Shown piece after piece: positions 14,051-22,185 of a DNA stretch of 28,995 bases (its first letter is position 1; each line of letters starts with the position of its first letter). This stretch comes from DASQVO01 sp035640715 (GTDB taxonomy: Bacteria > Actinomycetota > Actinomycetes > Streptosporangiales > Streptosporangiaceae). Location of the stretch: positions 1 to 28,995 of the forward strand of contig DASQVO010000263.1 of assembly GCA_035640715.1 (NCBI GenBank), given 5' to 3'. The position numbers were made by a program, and so were the translations under genes. The notes beneath the pieces were generated by a model that searched no databases, was not told the origin of the DNA, and saw only the letters and a program-made list of their open reading frames with translations.

Positions 14051-15577
14051 GTGAAATCGGTCCTCGTCCGCCAGCAGGCGGCCACACCCGGCCGGCGAGA
14101 GCGCGACGCCTGGCTGCTCTGGGCCGGGACGGCCGCGTTCGTCGTGTCCGTCGCCCTGTACGTGATCTACGCAGAGATCCATCCGTACAACTGGACGCTG
14201 GATCCGGTCGACCTGGGCGTATACCGGTCGGGCGGGCTGATCGTCCGGCATATCCGGCCGGTGTTCGACCCGAAGCTGGCCGCCCCGCTCTATGACTGGG
14301 GCGGGTACGGCTCGCTCGGGCTCAAGTTCACTTACACGCCGTTCGCGGCGATCGTGTTTGCTGTCGTGTCGTTGATCCCGTGGAAGGTGCTGATCGACTT
14401 CTCGGTCGGCGCGAATATCGTGGCGCTGGCCGCGGCGCTGTGGTTCACCTTCGGCGCACTCGGGTACCGCGACCGCCCCCGCGTGCGCCTGGGGGCGACC
14501 CTGCTGGCGTCGGGCGTGGCGCTGTGGACCGAGCCGGTGATCAGGACCCTGTATCTCGGCCAGGTCAACCTGGCACTGATGGCGCTCATCATCTGGGACC
14601 TGTGCCAGCCCGACACGAAGGCCAGCCGGTGGTGGAAGGGCGCGGGGGTCGGCATCGCGGCCGGGATCAAGCTCACCCCGCTCATCTTCATCCCGTACCT
14701 GCTCTTCACGCGTAAGTTCCGGCAGGCGTTCATGGCCTGCGCCGGCTTCGTCTTCTCGGTGCTGCTCGGCTTCGTGATCCAGCCGAGCGACTCGGCTAAA
14801 TGGTGGTTCCACGGGCTGTTCCTTCAGGGCGGCCGCACGGGGTTCACCGGCTGGGAGGGCAACCAGTCGCTGCGCGGCATCCTGACGCGGTTCGTCGGGA
14901 GCATCGCCGGCTCCCAGGCCGACTGGATCTTCGCGGCCGTGCTGATCGGGATACTCGGCATCGCCTGCGCGGCGATGCTGGACCGCGCCGGGCACCAGAT
15001 GGTCGGCTTGCTGGCCGCGGCGCTCACCGGCCTGCTGCTCTCACCGATCAGCTGGGACCATCACTGGGTGTGGATCGCGCCGGGAGCGGCCGTGGCCGGG
15101 CATTACGCCGTCCGTGCCTGGCGCTCCTCCCGTGCCCGGGCCTGGGCGTGGTGGGCGCTGGCCGGGGGCATCGTGGCGCTGTACGGTGCCTGGCCGGGCA
15201 GCCTCTGGGGCGAGCCCACGGATCTGGGTCCCTTCTCGCTGGGCATCATCTGGCAGCCGCCCAACACCAACCCAGGCACGTACTACAAGGACGGCGACCA
15301 GCCGTGGTTTGTCGAATACCACTGGCATGGCATCCAGCTCATCACCGGGAACGCGTTCATTCTCGGCGGCCTGGCCATGCTGGCGCTTCTCGTCGTCTGG
15401 GCGCTGCGGATCGGCATCCTGCAGGGGCCGGCGGCGGCGCCCAGCGGGCCGGCCGCCGGGAGCCGCGCATCCGTTCCGCCGGAAGAGCAGGCCAAAGATA
15501 AAGATGATCCGGCCGCGGCCGCGGATGCCCCGGACGCCGTGACCGCCACCCGTGACGGCAGGGCAGCGCGCGGCTGA
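14051..15577 (+). CDS. GT87-family polyprenyl-phosphate-mannose-dependent membrane glycosyltransferase
   Basis: About 508 residues with roughly ten hydrophobic membrane segments. An early periplasmic-side loop has the acidic VDLGVYRSGG, followed by conserved GT87 (formerly DUF2029) blocks such as KFTYTPFAAIVF, YLGQVNLALMALIIWDL, GAGVGIAAGIKLTPLIFIPY and LLLSPISWDHHWVW. PimE-type members add alpha-1,2-mannose to lipid-linked glycans using polyprenyl-phosphate mannose on the outer face of the membrane; the acceptor here is unknown. The last 50 residues are a charged, Ala/Pro-rich cytoplasmic tail. Start choice: GTG 14051 (VKSVLVRQQ) with a TATGGT box 7 bases upstream; ATG 14039 is the alternative. 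The gene stands alone on the strand after a gap of over 300 bases. Confidence 0.85.
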   Translation: MKSVLVRQQAATPGRRERDAWLLWAGTAAFVVSVALYVIYAEIHPYNWTLDPVDLGVYRSGGLIVRHIRPVFDPKLAAPLYDWGGYGSLGLKFTYTPFAAIVFAVVSLIPWKVLIDFSVGANIVALAAALWFTFGALGYRDRPRVRLGATLLASGVALWTEPVIRTLYLGQVNLALMALIIWDLCQPDTKASRWWKGAGVGIAAGIKLTPLIFIPYLLFTRKFRQAFMACAGFVFSVLLGFVIQPSDSAKWWFHGLFLQGGRTGFTGWEGNQSLRGILTRFVGSIAGSQADWIFAAVLIGILGIACAAMLDRAGHQMVGLLAAALTGLLLSPISWDHHWVWIAPGAAVAGHYAVRAWRSSRARAWAWWALAGGIVALYGAWPGSLWGEPTDLGPFSLGIIWQPPNTNPGTYYKDGDQPWFVEYHWHGIQLITGNAFILGGLAMLALLVVWALRIGILQGPAAAPSGPAAGSRASVPPEEQAKDKDDPAAAADAPDAVTATRDGRAARG

Positions 15578-15609
15578 CATCCCGCCCGCACGTCATCCCG
15601 CCCGCACGT
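15578..15609 (+). repeat. two perfect tandem copies of a 16-base unit
   Basis: CATCCCGCCCGCACGT occurs twice head to tail immediately after the GT87 stop codon. It contains no hairpin and may be a simple slippage product. Confidence 0.8.
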
Positions 15610-15612
15610 ACT

Positions 15613-15637
15613 GTGTCCTCTTCAGAAGCTCGGGCCC
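15613..15637 (+). repeat. copy 2 of the 25-base imperfect repeat
   Basis: Partner of 13801-13825; it reads GTGTCCTCTTCAGAAGCTCG then GGCCC. It lies between the tandem 16-mers and the promoter-like TATGCT at 15661. Confidence 0.35.
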
Positions 15638-15660
15638 TGCTTATACCCGCACGCCCGCGT

Positions 15661-15666
15661 TATGCT
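15661..15666 (+). promoter_or_regulatory. candidate -10 box of the MetE-like gene
   Basis: TATGCT, about 50 bases before the start codon, would give a 45-base leader containing the Shine-Dalgarno. The -35 region is not clear. Confidence 0.35.
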
Positions 15667-15717
15667 CCCGCGTGTCATTACTTGATCTGAAGATGTGCCG
15701 GGAGCGAGGAAGGTCCC

Positions 15718-16833
15718 ATGCGAGCTACACCGCCATTCCGTGCTGACCACGTGGGAAGCCTGCTCCGGCCGGACCGCCTGCTCCGGGCCCGGGACGACTT
15801 CGCGGCGGGCCGGCTGCCCGCCGCGGAACTGCGCGCCGTGGAGGACGAGGCCATCACCGAGGTCGTCTGGATGCAGGAGGAGGTCGGCCTGCAGTCGGCG
15901 ACGGACGGCGAATTCCGCCGGGCCTCCTGGCATATGGACTTCATCTACTCCCTCGGCGGGGTCTCCAAGGCGCCGGGGAACCTGGCGGTGAAGTTCCGGA
16001 ACCCTTCGGGCGCGCTCGAGTACACGCCCGCAGCGCTGCGAATCGACGGCAAGGTGCGGCTGGACCAGACGATCTTCGAGGACGCGTTCACCTACCTCCA
16101 GTCACAGGTGAAGTCGGCGACGCCCAAGCTCACGATCCCGTCGCCGAACATGGTGCACTACCGCGGCGGCCCGGCCGCGATCGATCCCAGCGTGTACCCG
16201 GACATCGAGCAGTTCTGGACCGACCTGTCCGCCGTCTATGCGGAGGAGGTCAGGCGCCTGGCCAACCTCGGCTGCCGTTACCTGCAGTTCGACGACACCA
16301 GCCTGGCCTACCTCAACGACCCCGCCCAGCGGGCGGAGATCGCCCAGCGGGGCGAGGACGCCGAGCACCTGCACCTGCGCTACATCAAGCAGATCAACGA
16401 CGCGCTCGCGGCCAAGCCGGAGGGCATGGCCGTGACCACGCACATGTGCCGGGGAAACTTCCAGTCGTCGTGGGCCGCCGAGGGCGGCTACGACTTCGTC
16501 GCCGAGGCGCTGTTCAGCGAGCTCAACGTGGACGGCTTCTTCCTGGAGTACGACGACGCGCGGTCCGGCGGCTTCGAGCCGCTGCGCTTCGTGCCGAAGG
16601 GCAAGATGGTCGTGCTCGGCCTGGTCACGACCAAGCGTGGCGAGCTGGAGGATCCGGACATGCTCAAGCGCCGGATCGAGGAGGCGTCGCGGTACGTGCC
16701 GCTCGACCAGTTGTGCCTGTCACCCCAATGCGGGTTCTCCTCCACCGTGGAGGGCAACAAGCTCACCTACGACGAGGAGGTCGCCAAGCTCCGCCTAGTC
16801 GTGGATGTGGCGCGTGACGTCTGGGGTACTTAA
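15718..16833 (+). CDS. short MetE-like (cobalamin-independent methionine synthase family) methyltransferase
   Basis: The 371-residue protein corresponds to the catalytic C-terminal barrel of MetE alone, without the N-terminal half of the roughly 750-residue enzyme. The opening FRADHVGSLLRP is the family signature. The four zinc ligands are all present: His242 and Cys244 (THMCRGN), Glu277 (FFLEYDD) and Cys338 (SPQCGF). Zinc activates a thiol, usually homocysteine, for methylation. Short relatives (YxjG/YxjH type and core-MetE) vary in methyl donor, and some use other thiols, so methionine synthesis is likely but not certain. Shine-Dalgarno GAGGAAGG precedes ATG 15718. No SAM or cobalamin riboswitch is visible upstream. 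The rRNA methyltransferase gene follows 29 bases later. Confidence 0.85.
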   Translation: MRATPPFRADHVGSLLRPDRLLRARDDFAAGRLPAAELRAVEDEAITEVVWMQEEVGLQSATDGEFRRASWHMDFIYSLGGVSKAPGNLAVKFRNPSGALEYTPAALRIDGKVRLDQTIFEDAFTYLQSQVKSATPKLTIPSPNMVHYRGGPAAIDPSVYPDIEQFWTDLSAVYAEEVRRLANLGCRYLQFDDTSLAYLNDPAQRAEIAQRGEDAEHLHLRYIKQINDALAAKPEGMAVTTHMCRGNFQSSWAAEGGYDFVAEALFSELNVDGFFLEYDDARSGGFEPLRFVPKGKMVVLGLVTTKRGELEDPDMLKRRIEEASRYVPLDQLCLSPQCGFSSTVEGNKLTYDEEVAKLRLVVDVARDVWGT

Positions 16834-16862
16834 CCGCTGGCCTGCGAGCGTCATTATTGAGA

Positions 16863-17726
16863 GTGCTTAGCGACGTCTGTGAGCTGCTGGCCTGCCCGCT
16901 CTGCGGCAGCGCGTTCCGCCTGCTAGCGTCCGCGCTGTGCTGCGCGGGCGGGCACAGCTTCGACATCGCGCGGCAGGGCTATGTAAACCTGATGCCGGGC
17001 GGTGCCCGGCCGGGGACGGCGGACACCGCCGAGATGATCGCGGCGCGGGAGGAATTCCTTTCTGCCGGTCATTACGCGCCGCTGGCGCGGATGGTGGCGG
17101 ACCTCGCGGCCGCTGCTGTGCCATCCGCCCCGGCGCCGGCCAGCGTGCTCGATGCGGGAGCGGGCACGGGGTATTACCTTGGCGCGGTCCTTGACCGGCT
17201 TCGCTCCCGGCCCGGCCTGCCCGGGGCGGTGGGCCTGGCGATGGACATCTCAGCGCGGGCGCTCCGCCGGGCGGCGCGGGCGCATCCCGCGATCGGCGCG
17301 ATCGTATGCGACCTCTGGAAGCCGTTCCCGGTGCGCACCTCGGCTGCCTCGCTCATCATCAACGTCTTCGCGCCCCGCAACGGCGCGGAGTTCCGGCGGG
17401 TGCTGCGCGCGGATGGGGCGCTGATCGTCGTCACGCCCGCACCGGGCCACCTGGCCGAGCTGATACGGGCCGCTGAGCTGCTGACGGTCGACAGCCGCAA
17501 GGACGAGCGGCTTGCCGCCTCCCTTACCGATCACTTCACGCTGGCCAGCCGCGCGGAACGCGCGTTCGGCCTGCGGCTGAGCCGCGCCGGTGCCATGACG
17601 CTCATCAGGATGGGGCCATCCGCGCGGCACGCCGACGCCGCCGTGACCCGCGCGCGCCTCGCCCGGCTCGCCGAGCCGATCGCCGTTACCGCGGCCTTCC
17701 GGATCTCCGTGTACCGGCCACGATGA
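16863..17726 (+). CDS. RlmA/TlrB-type 23S rRNA (guanine-N1) methyltransferase
   Basis: The product of about 287 residues begins with the RlmA zinc finger: Cys11, Cys14, Cys27 and His31 (ACPLCG then CAGGHSFD). The marker GYVNLMPGG follows, and then a class I SAM fold (VLDAGAGTGYYLGAVLDRL, later MDISARALRRAARAHP and NVFAPRN). This layout belongs to enzymes that methylate G745 or G748 of 23S rRNA hairpin 35. RlmA-II (TlrB) types confer tylosin-type macrolide resistance together with a second methylation, so a housekeeping or self-resistance role are both open. GTG 16863 fits family N-termini; TTG 16857 is the alternative. There is no Shine-Dalgarno. The upstream gene is 29 bases away on the same strand. 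Confidence 0.85.
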   Translation: MLSDVCELLACPLCGSAFRLLASALCCAGGHSFDIARQGYVNLMPGGARPGTADTAEMIAAREEFLSAGHYAPLARMVADLAAAAVPSAPAPASVLDAGAGTGYYLGAVLDRLRSRPGLPGAVGLAMDISARALRRAARAHPAIGAIVCDLWKPFPVRTSAASLIINVFAPRNGAEFRRVLRADGALIVVTPAPGHLAELIRAAELLTVDSRKDERLAASLTDHFTLASRAERAFGLRLSRAGAMTLIRMGPSARHADAAVTRARLARLAEPIAVTAAFRISVYRPR

Positions 17727-17786
17727 TCATTCCCCAGCCCGGCCCGGCCACGGGGTGGCGCCGACGGCAGGAACCGCATCTGGCGG

Positions 17787-17792
17787 TAGGGT
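17787..17792 (+). promoter_or_regulatory. -10 box of the CDP-alcohol phosphatidyltransferase gene
   Basis: TAGGGT ends 6 bases before the GTG start at 17799, another leaderless-type arrangement. No -35 box stands out. Confidence 0.5.
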
Positions 17793-17798
17793 CTCGGC

Positions 17799-18575
17799 GT
17801 GGGCGAGATCGGTGAGGGCGGGCGCAGCGGGGACGTTCCCGCCCGGCACGGCCCTGCCGCAAGCGACGGGCAGGACCGCGTGCTCACCATCCCGAACGGG
17901 ATCAGCGTGGTGCGCCTCCTCGGCGTGCCCGTCTTCCTGTGGCTGGCCCTCGGCCCTAAGGCCGACGCGTGGGCGGTCGCACTGCTCATCGTGTCGGCCG
18001 CGTCCGACTGGCTGGACGGCAAGATCGCGCGGGCCCTGAACCAGCAGAGCCGGCTCGGCGAGGCACTGGACCCGGCAGCCGACCGCCTCTACATCGCCGC
18101 CACGCTCATCGCGCTTGCCGTCCGCGCGATCATCCCGTGGTGGCTGGTCGCCCTGCTGGCGGTGCGCGAGCTGACCGTAGCGGGGGCGCTGGGCGTCCTG
18201 CGGCGCCGGCTCGGTTTCGGCACGCTGCAGGTTAGTTTTGTCGGAAAAACAGCTACGCTTTGCCTGCTATATGCTTTTCCGCTGCTGCTCCTCGGGGCGC
18301 ACGCCGGGACCTGGCACACTGTCGCCAGGGTCATAGGTTGGGCGTTCGCGATCTGGGGAACGGCACTTTATTGGTGGGCGGCCATGTTGTATCTCACCCA
18401 GACCCAGGCGCTGCTCACAGGGCGTCAGGCTCCCTATTGCGAGGAGGTGCCTGATCGCGAGACACGAGAACGCCCCGCCCTCAGCGCCACCCGTCGCACG
18501 GCGGAGACGGCCCGCGGGCGGGGCCCCGACAACGTAGGAGAAGGCGCAGTGCAGAGGGAGCGGCGTAAACGTTGA
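17799..18575 (+). CDS. CDP-alcohol phosphatidyltransferase (PgsA-like)
   Basis: The 258-residue membrane protein carries the complete family motif D-X2-DG-X2-AR-X8-G-X3-D-X3-D with Asp70, Asp73, Gly74, Ala77, Arg78, Gly87, Asp91 and Asp95. The two metal ions are held by the aspartates; the enzyme moves a phosphatidyl group from CDP-diacylglycerol to an alcohol, most likely glycerol-3-phosphate, in phospholipid synthesis. About six hydrophobic helices follow a hydrophilic 28-residue N-terminus, and a 45-residue charged tail closes the protein. It matches Rv1822 (pgsA2) by position in the conserved cluster. GTG 17799 is set by the TAGGGT box. Its stop codon overlaps the next start (TTGA), so translation of the two genes is probably coupled. 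Confidence 0.88.
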   Translation: MGEIGEGGRSGDVPARHGPAASDGQDRVLTIPNGISVVRLLGVPVFLWLALGPKADAWAVALLIVSAASDWLDGKIARALNQQSRLGEALDPAADRLYIAATLIALAVRAIIPWWLVALLAVRELTVAGALGVLRRRLGFGTLQVSFVGKTATLCLLYAFPLLLLGAHAGTWHTVARVIGWAFAIWGTALYWWAAMLYLTQTQALLTGRQAPYCEEVPDRETRERPALSATRRTAETARGRGPDNVGEGAVQRERRKR

Positions 18576-21070
18576 AGGCCGTCGTGATGGCAGGTGGGGA
18601 AGGGACGCGGCTGCGCCCGATGACCGCCAACCAGCCCAAGCCCCTGCTCCCGGTGGCCAACCGGCCGATCATGGAGCACGTCCTGCGGCTGCTCAAGCGG
18701 CACGGATTCTCCGACACGGTGGTGACCGTCCAGTTCCTGGCCGCGCTGGTCCGCAACTACTTCGGCGACGGCGAGGACGTCGGCATGAACCTCCAGTACG
18801 CCACCGAGGAAACGCCGCTCGGCACGGCGGGCAGCGTGAAGAACGCCGAGGATGCCCTGCGCGACGAGCCGTTCCTCGTCATCTCCGGCGACGCCCTGAC
18901 CGACTTCGACCTGTCAGCCATGGTCCGGTTCCACCGGGAACAGGGCGCGCTCGTCACGGTCGGGCTTACCCGGGTCCCGGACCCGCTCGAGTTCGGGATC
19001 GTGATCGTCGACGAGGACGGCCGGATCCAGCGGTTCCTGGAGAAGCCCACGTGGGGCCAGGTGTTCTCCGACACGGTGAACACCGGCATCTACGTGATGG
19101 AGCCTGAGGTCCTGGCCGAGGTGCCGCCGGGGGAGTCGGTGGACTGGTCCGGCGATGTCTTCCCGGCCCTGCTCAAGCGCGGCGCGCCGCTATTCGGCTA
19201 CATAAGCGACGGGTACTGGGAAGACGTCGGAACCCATGAGAGTTACCTGAAGGCCCAGGCCGATGTGCTTGCCGGACGGGTTATCGCCGATATCGACGGC
19301 TTCGAGGTGTCGCCCGGCGTATGGGTGGCGGAGGGCGCCGAGGTTGATCCGGAGGCCGTGCTCACCGGCCCGCTCTGCATCGGGGACTACGCCAAGATCG
19401 AGGCCGGCGCGCACCTGCGCGAATACACGGTGATCGGTAGCAACGTCGTGGTCAAGGAGGGCGCCTTCCTGCACCGCGCCGTGGTGCACAACAACGTGTA
19501 CATCGGCCAGGGCGCGACCTTGCGCGGCTGTGTGGTCGGGAAGAACACCGATGTCATGCGGCTGGCTCGGATCGAGGAGTTCGCCGTGGTCGGGGACGAG
19601 TGCGTCATCGAGCCGGAGGCATACCTGTCGGCGGGGGTGAAGGTCTACCCGTTCAAGACCATCGAAGCCGGCGCGGTCGTCAACAACAGCGTGATCTGGG
19701 AGTCGAGGGGCCAGCGCACGCTCTTCGGACAGCGCGGCGTCTCGGGCCTGATCAACGTCGAAGTCACGCCCGAACTGTGCGTCAGGCTGGCGAGCGCATA
19801 CGCCACCACGCTGAAGAAGGGCTCCACCGTCACGACCTCCCGTGACGTCTCCCGCGCCGCGCGGACACTCAAGCGCGCCGTTCAGGGCGCGCTGAACGCC
19901 AGCGCGATCAACGTGGTCGACCTCGAGGCCCAGCCCCTGCCCGTGGCCCGGTTCGAGACGGCACGCACCGACTACAGCGGAGGCGTCGCGCTGCGCACGA
20001 CGCCGGGTGACCCGCAGTCCATCGACATCATCTTCCTCGACGAGCGCGGCGCGGAGCTGTCCCAGGCATCCCAGCGCAAGCTGGAGAGGGTGTTCTTGCG
20101 GCAGGAATTCCGGCGTGCCTTCCCCGGCGAGATTGCCGAGCTCACCTACCCGCCCCGGATCGTCGAATGGTACACGCGGGAACTGATCCGCTGCGTCGAC
20201 ATGACCGGCGTCCGCGAGGCCGGAATGAAGATCGTCGCTGACTGCGCCGGCGGGACTACGTCCCTGGTCCTGCCGAGCCTGCTCGGCAGGGTCGGCGTCG
20301 ATGTGCTCACCATCAACAACAGCCTCGATGAGGTGTCGCCGACCGAAACGGTCGCGCAGCTGCGGGCAGGCCTGCAGCGCCTGTCGGAGGTCGTGTCCTC
20401 CTCCCGCGCCGCGTTCGGCGTCCGGTTCGACCCGGTGGGCGAGCGGATCCGGATCGTCGACGAGAAGGGCGAGATGGTCAGCGACGAGAGGGCGCTGCTC
20501 GTCCTGCTTGACCTGGTTGCCGCGGAGCGCAGAACCGGGCGGGTCGCCCTGCCGGTGACCACCACGAGGGTCGCGGAGCAGGTCTGCCGGTTCCATGGCG
20601 TCCAGGTGGACTGGGTCCCGACGTCGATGGACGCCCTGACCCAGGCGGCAGCGGCCGACGACGTGATCTTCGCCGCGGACGGGCGGGGCGGCTTCGTCGT
20701 CCCCGAGTTCGCGCGGACCGTGGACGGCATCGCCACCTTCGCCCGCCTCATCGGCCTCGTCGCGCGCACTAGGCTGACGCTGAGTCAGATCGACGCCCGG
20801 ATACCCGCCGCCCACCTGCTGAAGCGGTCCATGCCGACCCCGTGGGCGGCCAAGGGAAGCGTCATGCGGAGGGTGGTCGAGGCTGCGGGGAACCGGGAGG
20901 TAGACACCACCGATGGCGTGCGGGTCGTAGAGTCTGACAGGGGCTGGGTGCTGGTGCTGCCTGACCCGGCGGACGCGGTGACCCATCTGTGGTCGGAAGG
21001 CACTGACGCTGATACCGCCCAGCTCCTGCTGGATGAATGGGCGGCGGTGGTGGAACAAGCAGCCCAGTGA
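18572..21070 (+). CDS. mannose-1-phosphate guanylyltransferase-like protein with degenerate mutase domain
   Basis: The 832-residue protein has three parts. Residues 1 to about 235 are a sugar nucleotidyltransferase with the pyrophosphorylase signature GGEGTRLRPMTANQPKPLLP. About 250-375 is a left-handed beta-helix with hexapeptide repeats (VVVKEGAFLHRAVVHNNVYI and neighbours). About 385-832 resembles phosphoglucomutase/phosphomannomutase. In the last part the phosphoserine loop (normally TASHNP) reads RTTPGDP (475-481). The metal loop (normally DGDGDR) reads DPVGER (620-625). Mutase chemistry is therefore unlikely and the domain may be structural or regulatory. The first part probably makes GDP-mannose or another NDP-sugar. 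The TTG start overlaps the upstream stop by four bases and is fixed by the family N-terminus MKAVVMAGG. Confidence 0.88.
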   Translation: MKAVVMAGGEGTRLRPMTANQPKPLLPVANRPIMEHVLRLLKRHGFSDTVVTVQFLAALVRNYFGDGEDVGMNLQYATEETPLGTAGSVKNAEDALRDEPFLVISGDALTDFDLSAMVRFHREQGALVTVGLTRVPDPLEFGIVIVDEDGRIQRFLEKPTWGQVFSDTVNTGIYVMEPEVLAEVPPGESVDWSGDVFPALLKRGAPLFGYISDGYWEDVGTHESYLKAQADVLAGRVIADIDGFEVSPGVWVAEGAEVDPEAVLTGPLCIGDYAKIEAGAHLREYTVIGSNVVVKEGAFLHRAVVHNNVYIGQGATLRGCVVGKNTDVMRLARIEEFAVVGDECVIEPEAYLSAGVKVYPFKTIEAGAVVNNSVIWESRGQRTLFGQRGVSGLINVEVTPELCVRLASAYATTLKKGSTVTTSRDVSRAARTLKRAVQGALNASAINVVDLEAQPLPVARFETARTDYSGGVALRTTPGDPQSIDIIFLDERGAELSQASQRKLERVFLRQEFRRAFPGEIAELTYPPRIVEWYTRELIRCVDMTGVREAGMKIVADCAGGTTSLVLPSLLGRVGVDVLTINNSLDEVSPTETVAQLRAGLQRLSEVVSSSRAAFGVRFDPVGERIRIVDEKGEMVSDERALLVLLDLVAAERRTGRVALPVTTTRVAEQVCRFHGVQVDWVPTSMDALTQAAAADDVIFAADGRGGFVVPEFARTVDGIATFARLIGLVARTRLTLSQIDARIPAAHLLKRSMPTPWAAKGSVMRRVVEAAGNREVDTTDGVRVVESDRGWVLVLPDPADAVTHLWSEGTDADTAQLLLDEWAAVVEQAAQ

Positions 21071-21530
21071 CGGATGCTGCGGATGGGCCGGCGGCCACGG
21101 CGATCGGTCAGTCCTGTCATAAGCCGCGCTATGGTGGGGGCTGACTAGTTACGCCATGTCGCGTCGGCCGTGAGACAATTACGCACAGTGGGCATGCGGG
21201 GCATAGGGCCCTGTGTGCCCCGCCGGTTAGGCCCGGTCTGGTGAGTTCCGGCTGGGTGTGGGCGCAGGGCGTGGCGGAAGTGGAGCGACGGTGTGGCGAA
21301 GACGTCGCGACGGAGAGCCGGGACGGCCTCCGGGCGGGACATCCTCCGGCGGGAACAGCCGGGGTTTGCGTAGTGCCTTGCGGCGCTTGATTCCGTGGCG
21401 CATGGACCGGCAGGCCTCCGCGCGGGTAACCTGGGCAGCCTCATCTCATCAACCCACGCCGCTTGCGCAGGTTCCGAAACCGGCGCCCCCGGCGCCGTGG
21501 GAATGGCCGACGGAGGGGAGACCGGGCGGA
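21071..21530 (+). other. 460-base gap before garA, apparently non-coding
   Basis: A frame open from 21258 runs into garA, but its codons have many A/T third positions, unlike the true genes here, so I read it as non-coding. A strong hairpin is present: GCGGGGCA (21196-21203) pairs with TGCCCCGC (21216-21223). Related actinobacteria usually have DUF881, a small basic protein, DUF881 and gcvH in this place; I see no trace of them. Confidence 0.5.
21196..21223 (+). terminator. strong hairpin, possible terminator upstream of garA
   Basis: A perfect 8-bp GC-rich stem encloses 12 bases that include the self-complementary AGGGCCCT. No T-run follows. It may end the transcript of the two preceding genes. 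Confidence 0.4.
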
Positions 21531-21533
21531 GTG

Positions 21534-22082
21534 ATGGCCAGCGTCTACTGCACACAGTGCGGTCGTCCCAACCCGGACGACGCGCGCTTCTGTTCGAATT
21601 GCGGTGCTCCCCTGGTGCGGGGAGCGGCTGAGCGTCCGGGGGAAACGACCTCGATGATATCGCTCGGCAGGGCTGAGAGCCTGGACGCGGAGCTGAACGA
21701 AGAGCCGCTCGCCGACCCGGCGATGGTGAAGGCGCTGCCGCCGGGCACGGCGCTGCTCGTCGTCCAGCGCGGGCCCAACGCCGGCAGCCGGTTCCTGCTC
21801 AACGAGGACCTGACCACCGTGGGCCGTCACCCCGACAGCCACATTTTCCTCGATGACGTCACTGTCTCGCGTCGGCACGCGGAGTTCTACCGCATGGGTA
21901 CGCGGTTTACCGTCCGCGACGTGGGCAGCCTGAACGGCACGTACGTGAACCGGGACCGCATTGAGGAGACCGAGCTGATCAGCGGCGACGAAGTGCAGGT
22001 GGGCAAGTTCCGGCTCATCTTCATGACGCACCCGCGCCTGCAGGGGCAGCGCCGCGGCGGAGGCGCACAGGATTACGCATGA
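21534..22082 (+). CDS. garA: GarA/OdhI-type FHA regulator with N-terminal zinc ribbon
   Basis: The 182-residue protein starts with a zinc ribbon (Cys6, Cys9, Cys20, Cys23). It then has the ETTS motif (37-40) and a C-terminal FHA domain with Arg98 (VGRHPDS), Ser112 and His115 (VSRRHAEF) and Asn134 (GSLNGTY). In Mycobacterium GarA and Corynebacterium OdhI, a Thr in this ETTS motif is phosphorylated by Ser/Thr kinases such as PknB or PknG. The FHA domain then folds back on it and releases 2-oxoglutarate dehydrogenase and glutamate dehydrogenase from inhibition. The same switch is inferred here. The extra zinc ribbon is absent from the mycobacterial protein. GTG 21531 is an alternative start, with GGAGGGGAG about 10 bases upstream. 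The neighbours are those of Rv1827. Confidence 0.88.
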   Translation: MASVYCTQCGRPNPDDARFCSNCGAPLVRGAAERPGETTSMISLGRAESLDAELNEEPLADPAMVKALPPGTALLVVQRGPNAGSRFLLNEDLTTVGRHPDSHIFLDDVTVSRRHAEFYRMGTRFTVRDVGSLNGTYVNRDRIEETELISGDEVQVGKFRLIFMTHPRLQGQRRGGGAQDYA

Positions 22083-22185
22083 GCGAGCCGCAGGGGCGCC
22101 GTGCCGCCTGGACTGAGGAGCGAGGGACGAGCGACGAGGGAAGGTGTCGCCTCAGAGCGCCCCGGAGGCGAGCGGGGGACACCGC

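Noticed and set aside
19190..21058. 622-codon open frame on the - strand opposite the guanylyltransferase-like gene
   Set aside because: Low-complexity His/Asp/Gly-rich translation with no recognisable motif; a shadow of the true gene.
21258..21530. 91-codon N-terminal extension of GarA
   Set aside because: Third codon positions are rich in A/T compared with real genes here, and the zinc ribbon fits as the N-terminus; a start at 21531/21534 has a Shine-Dalgarno upstream.
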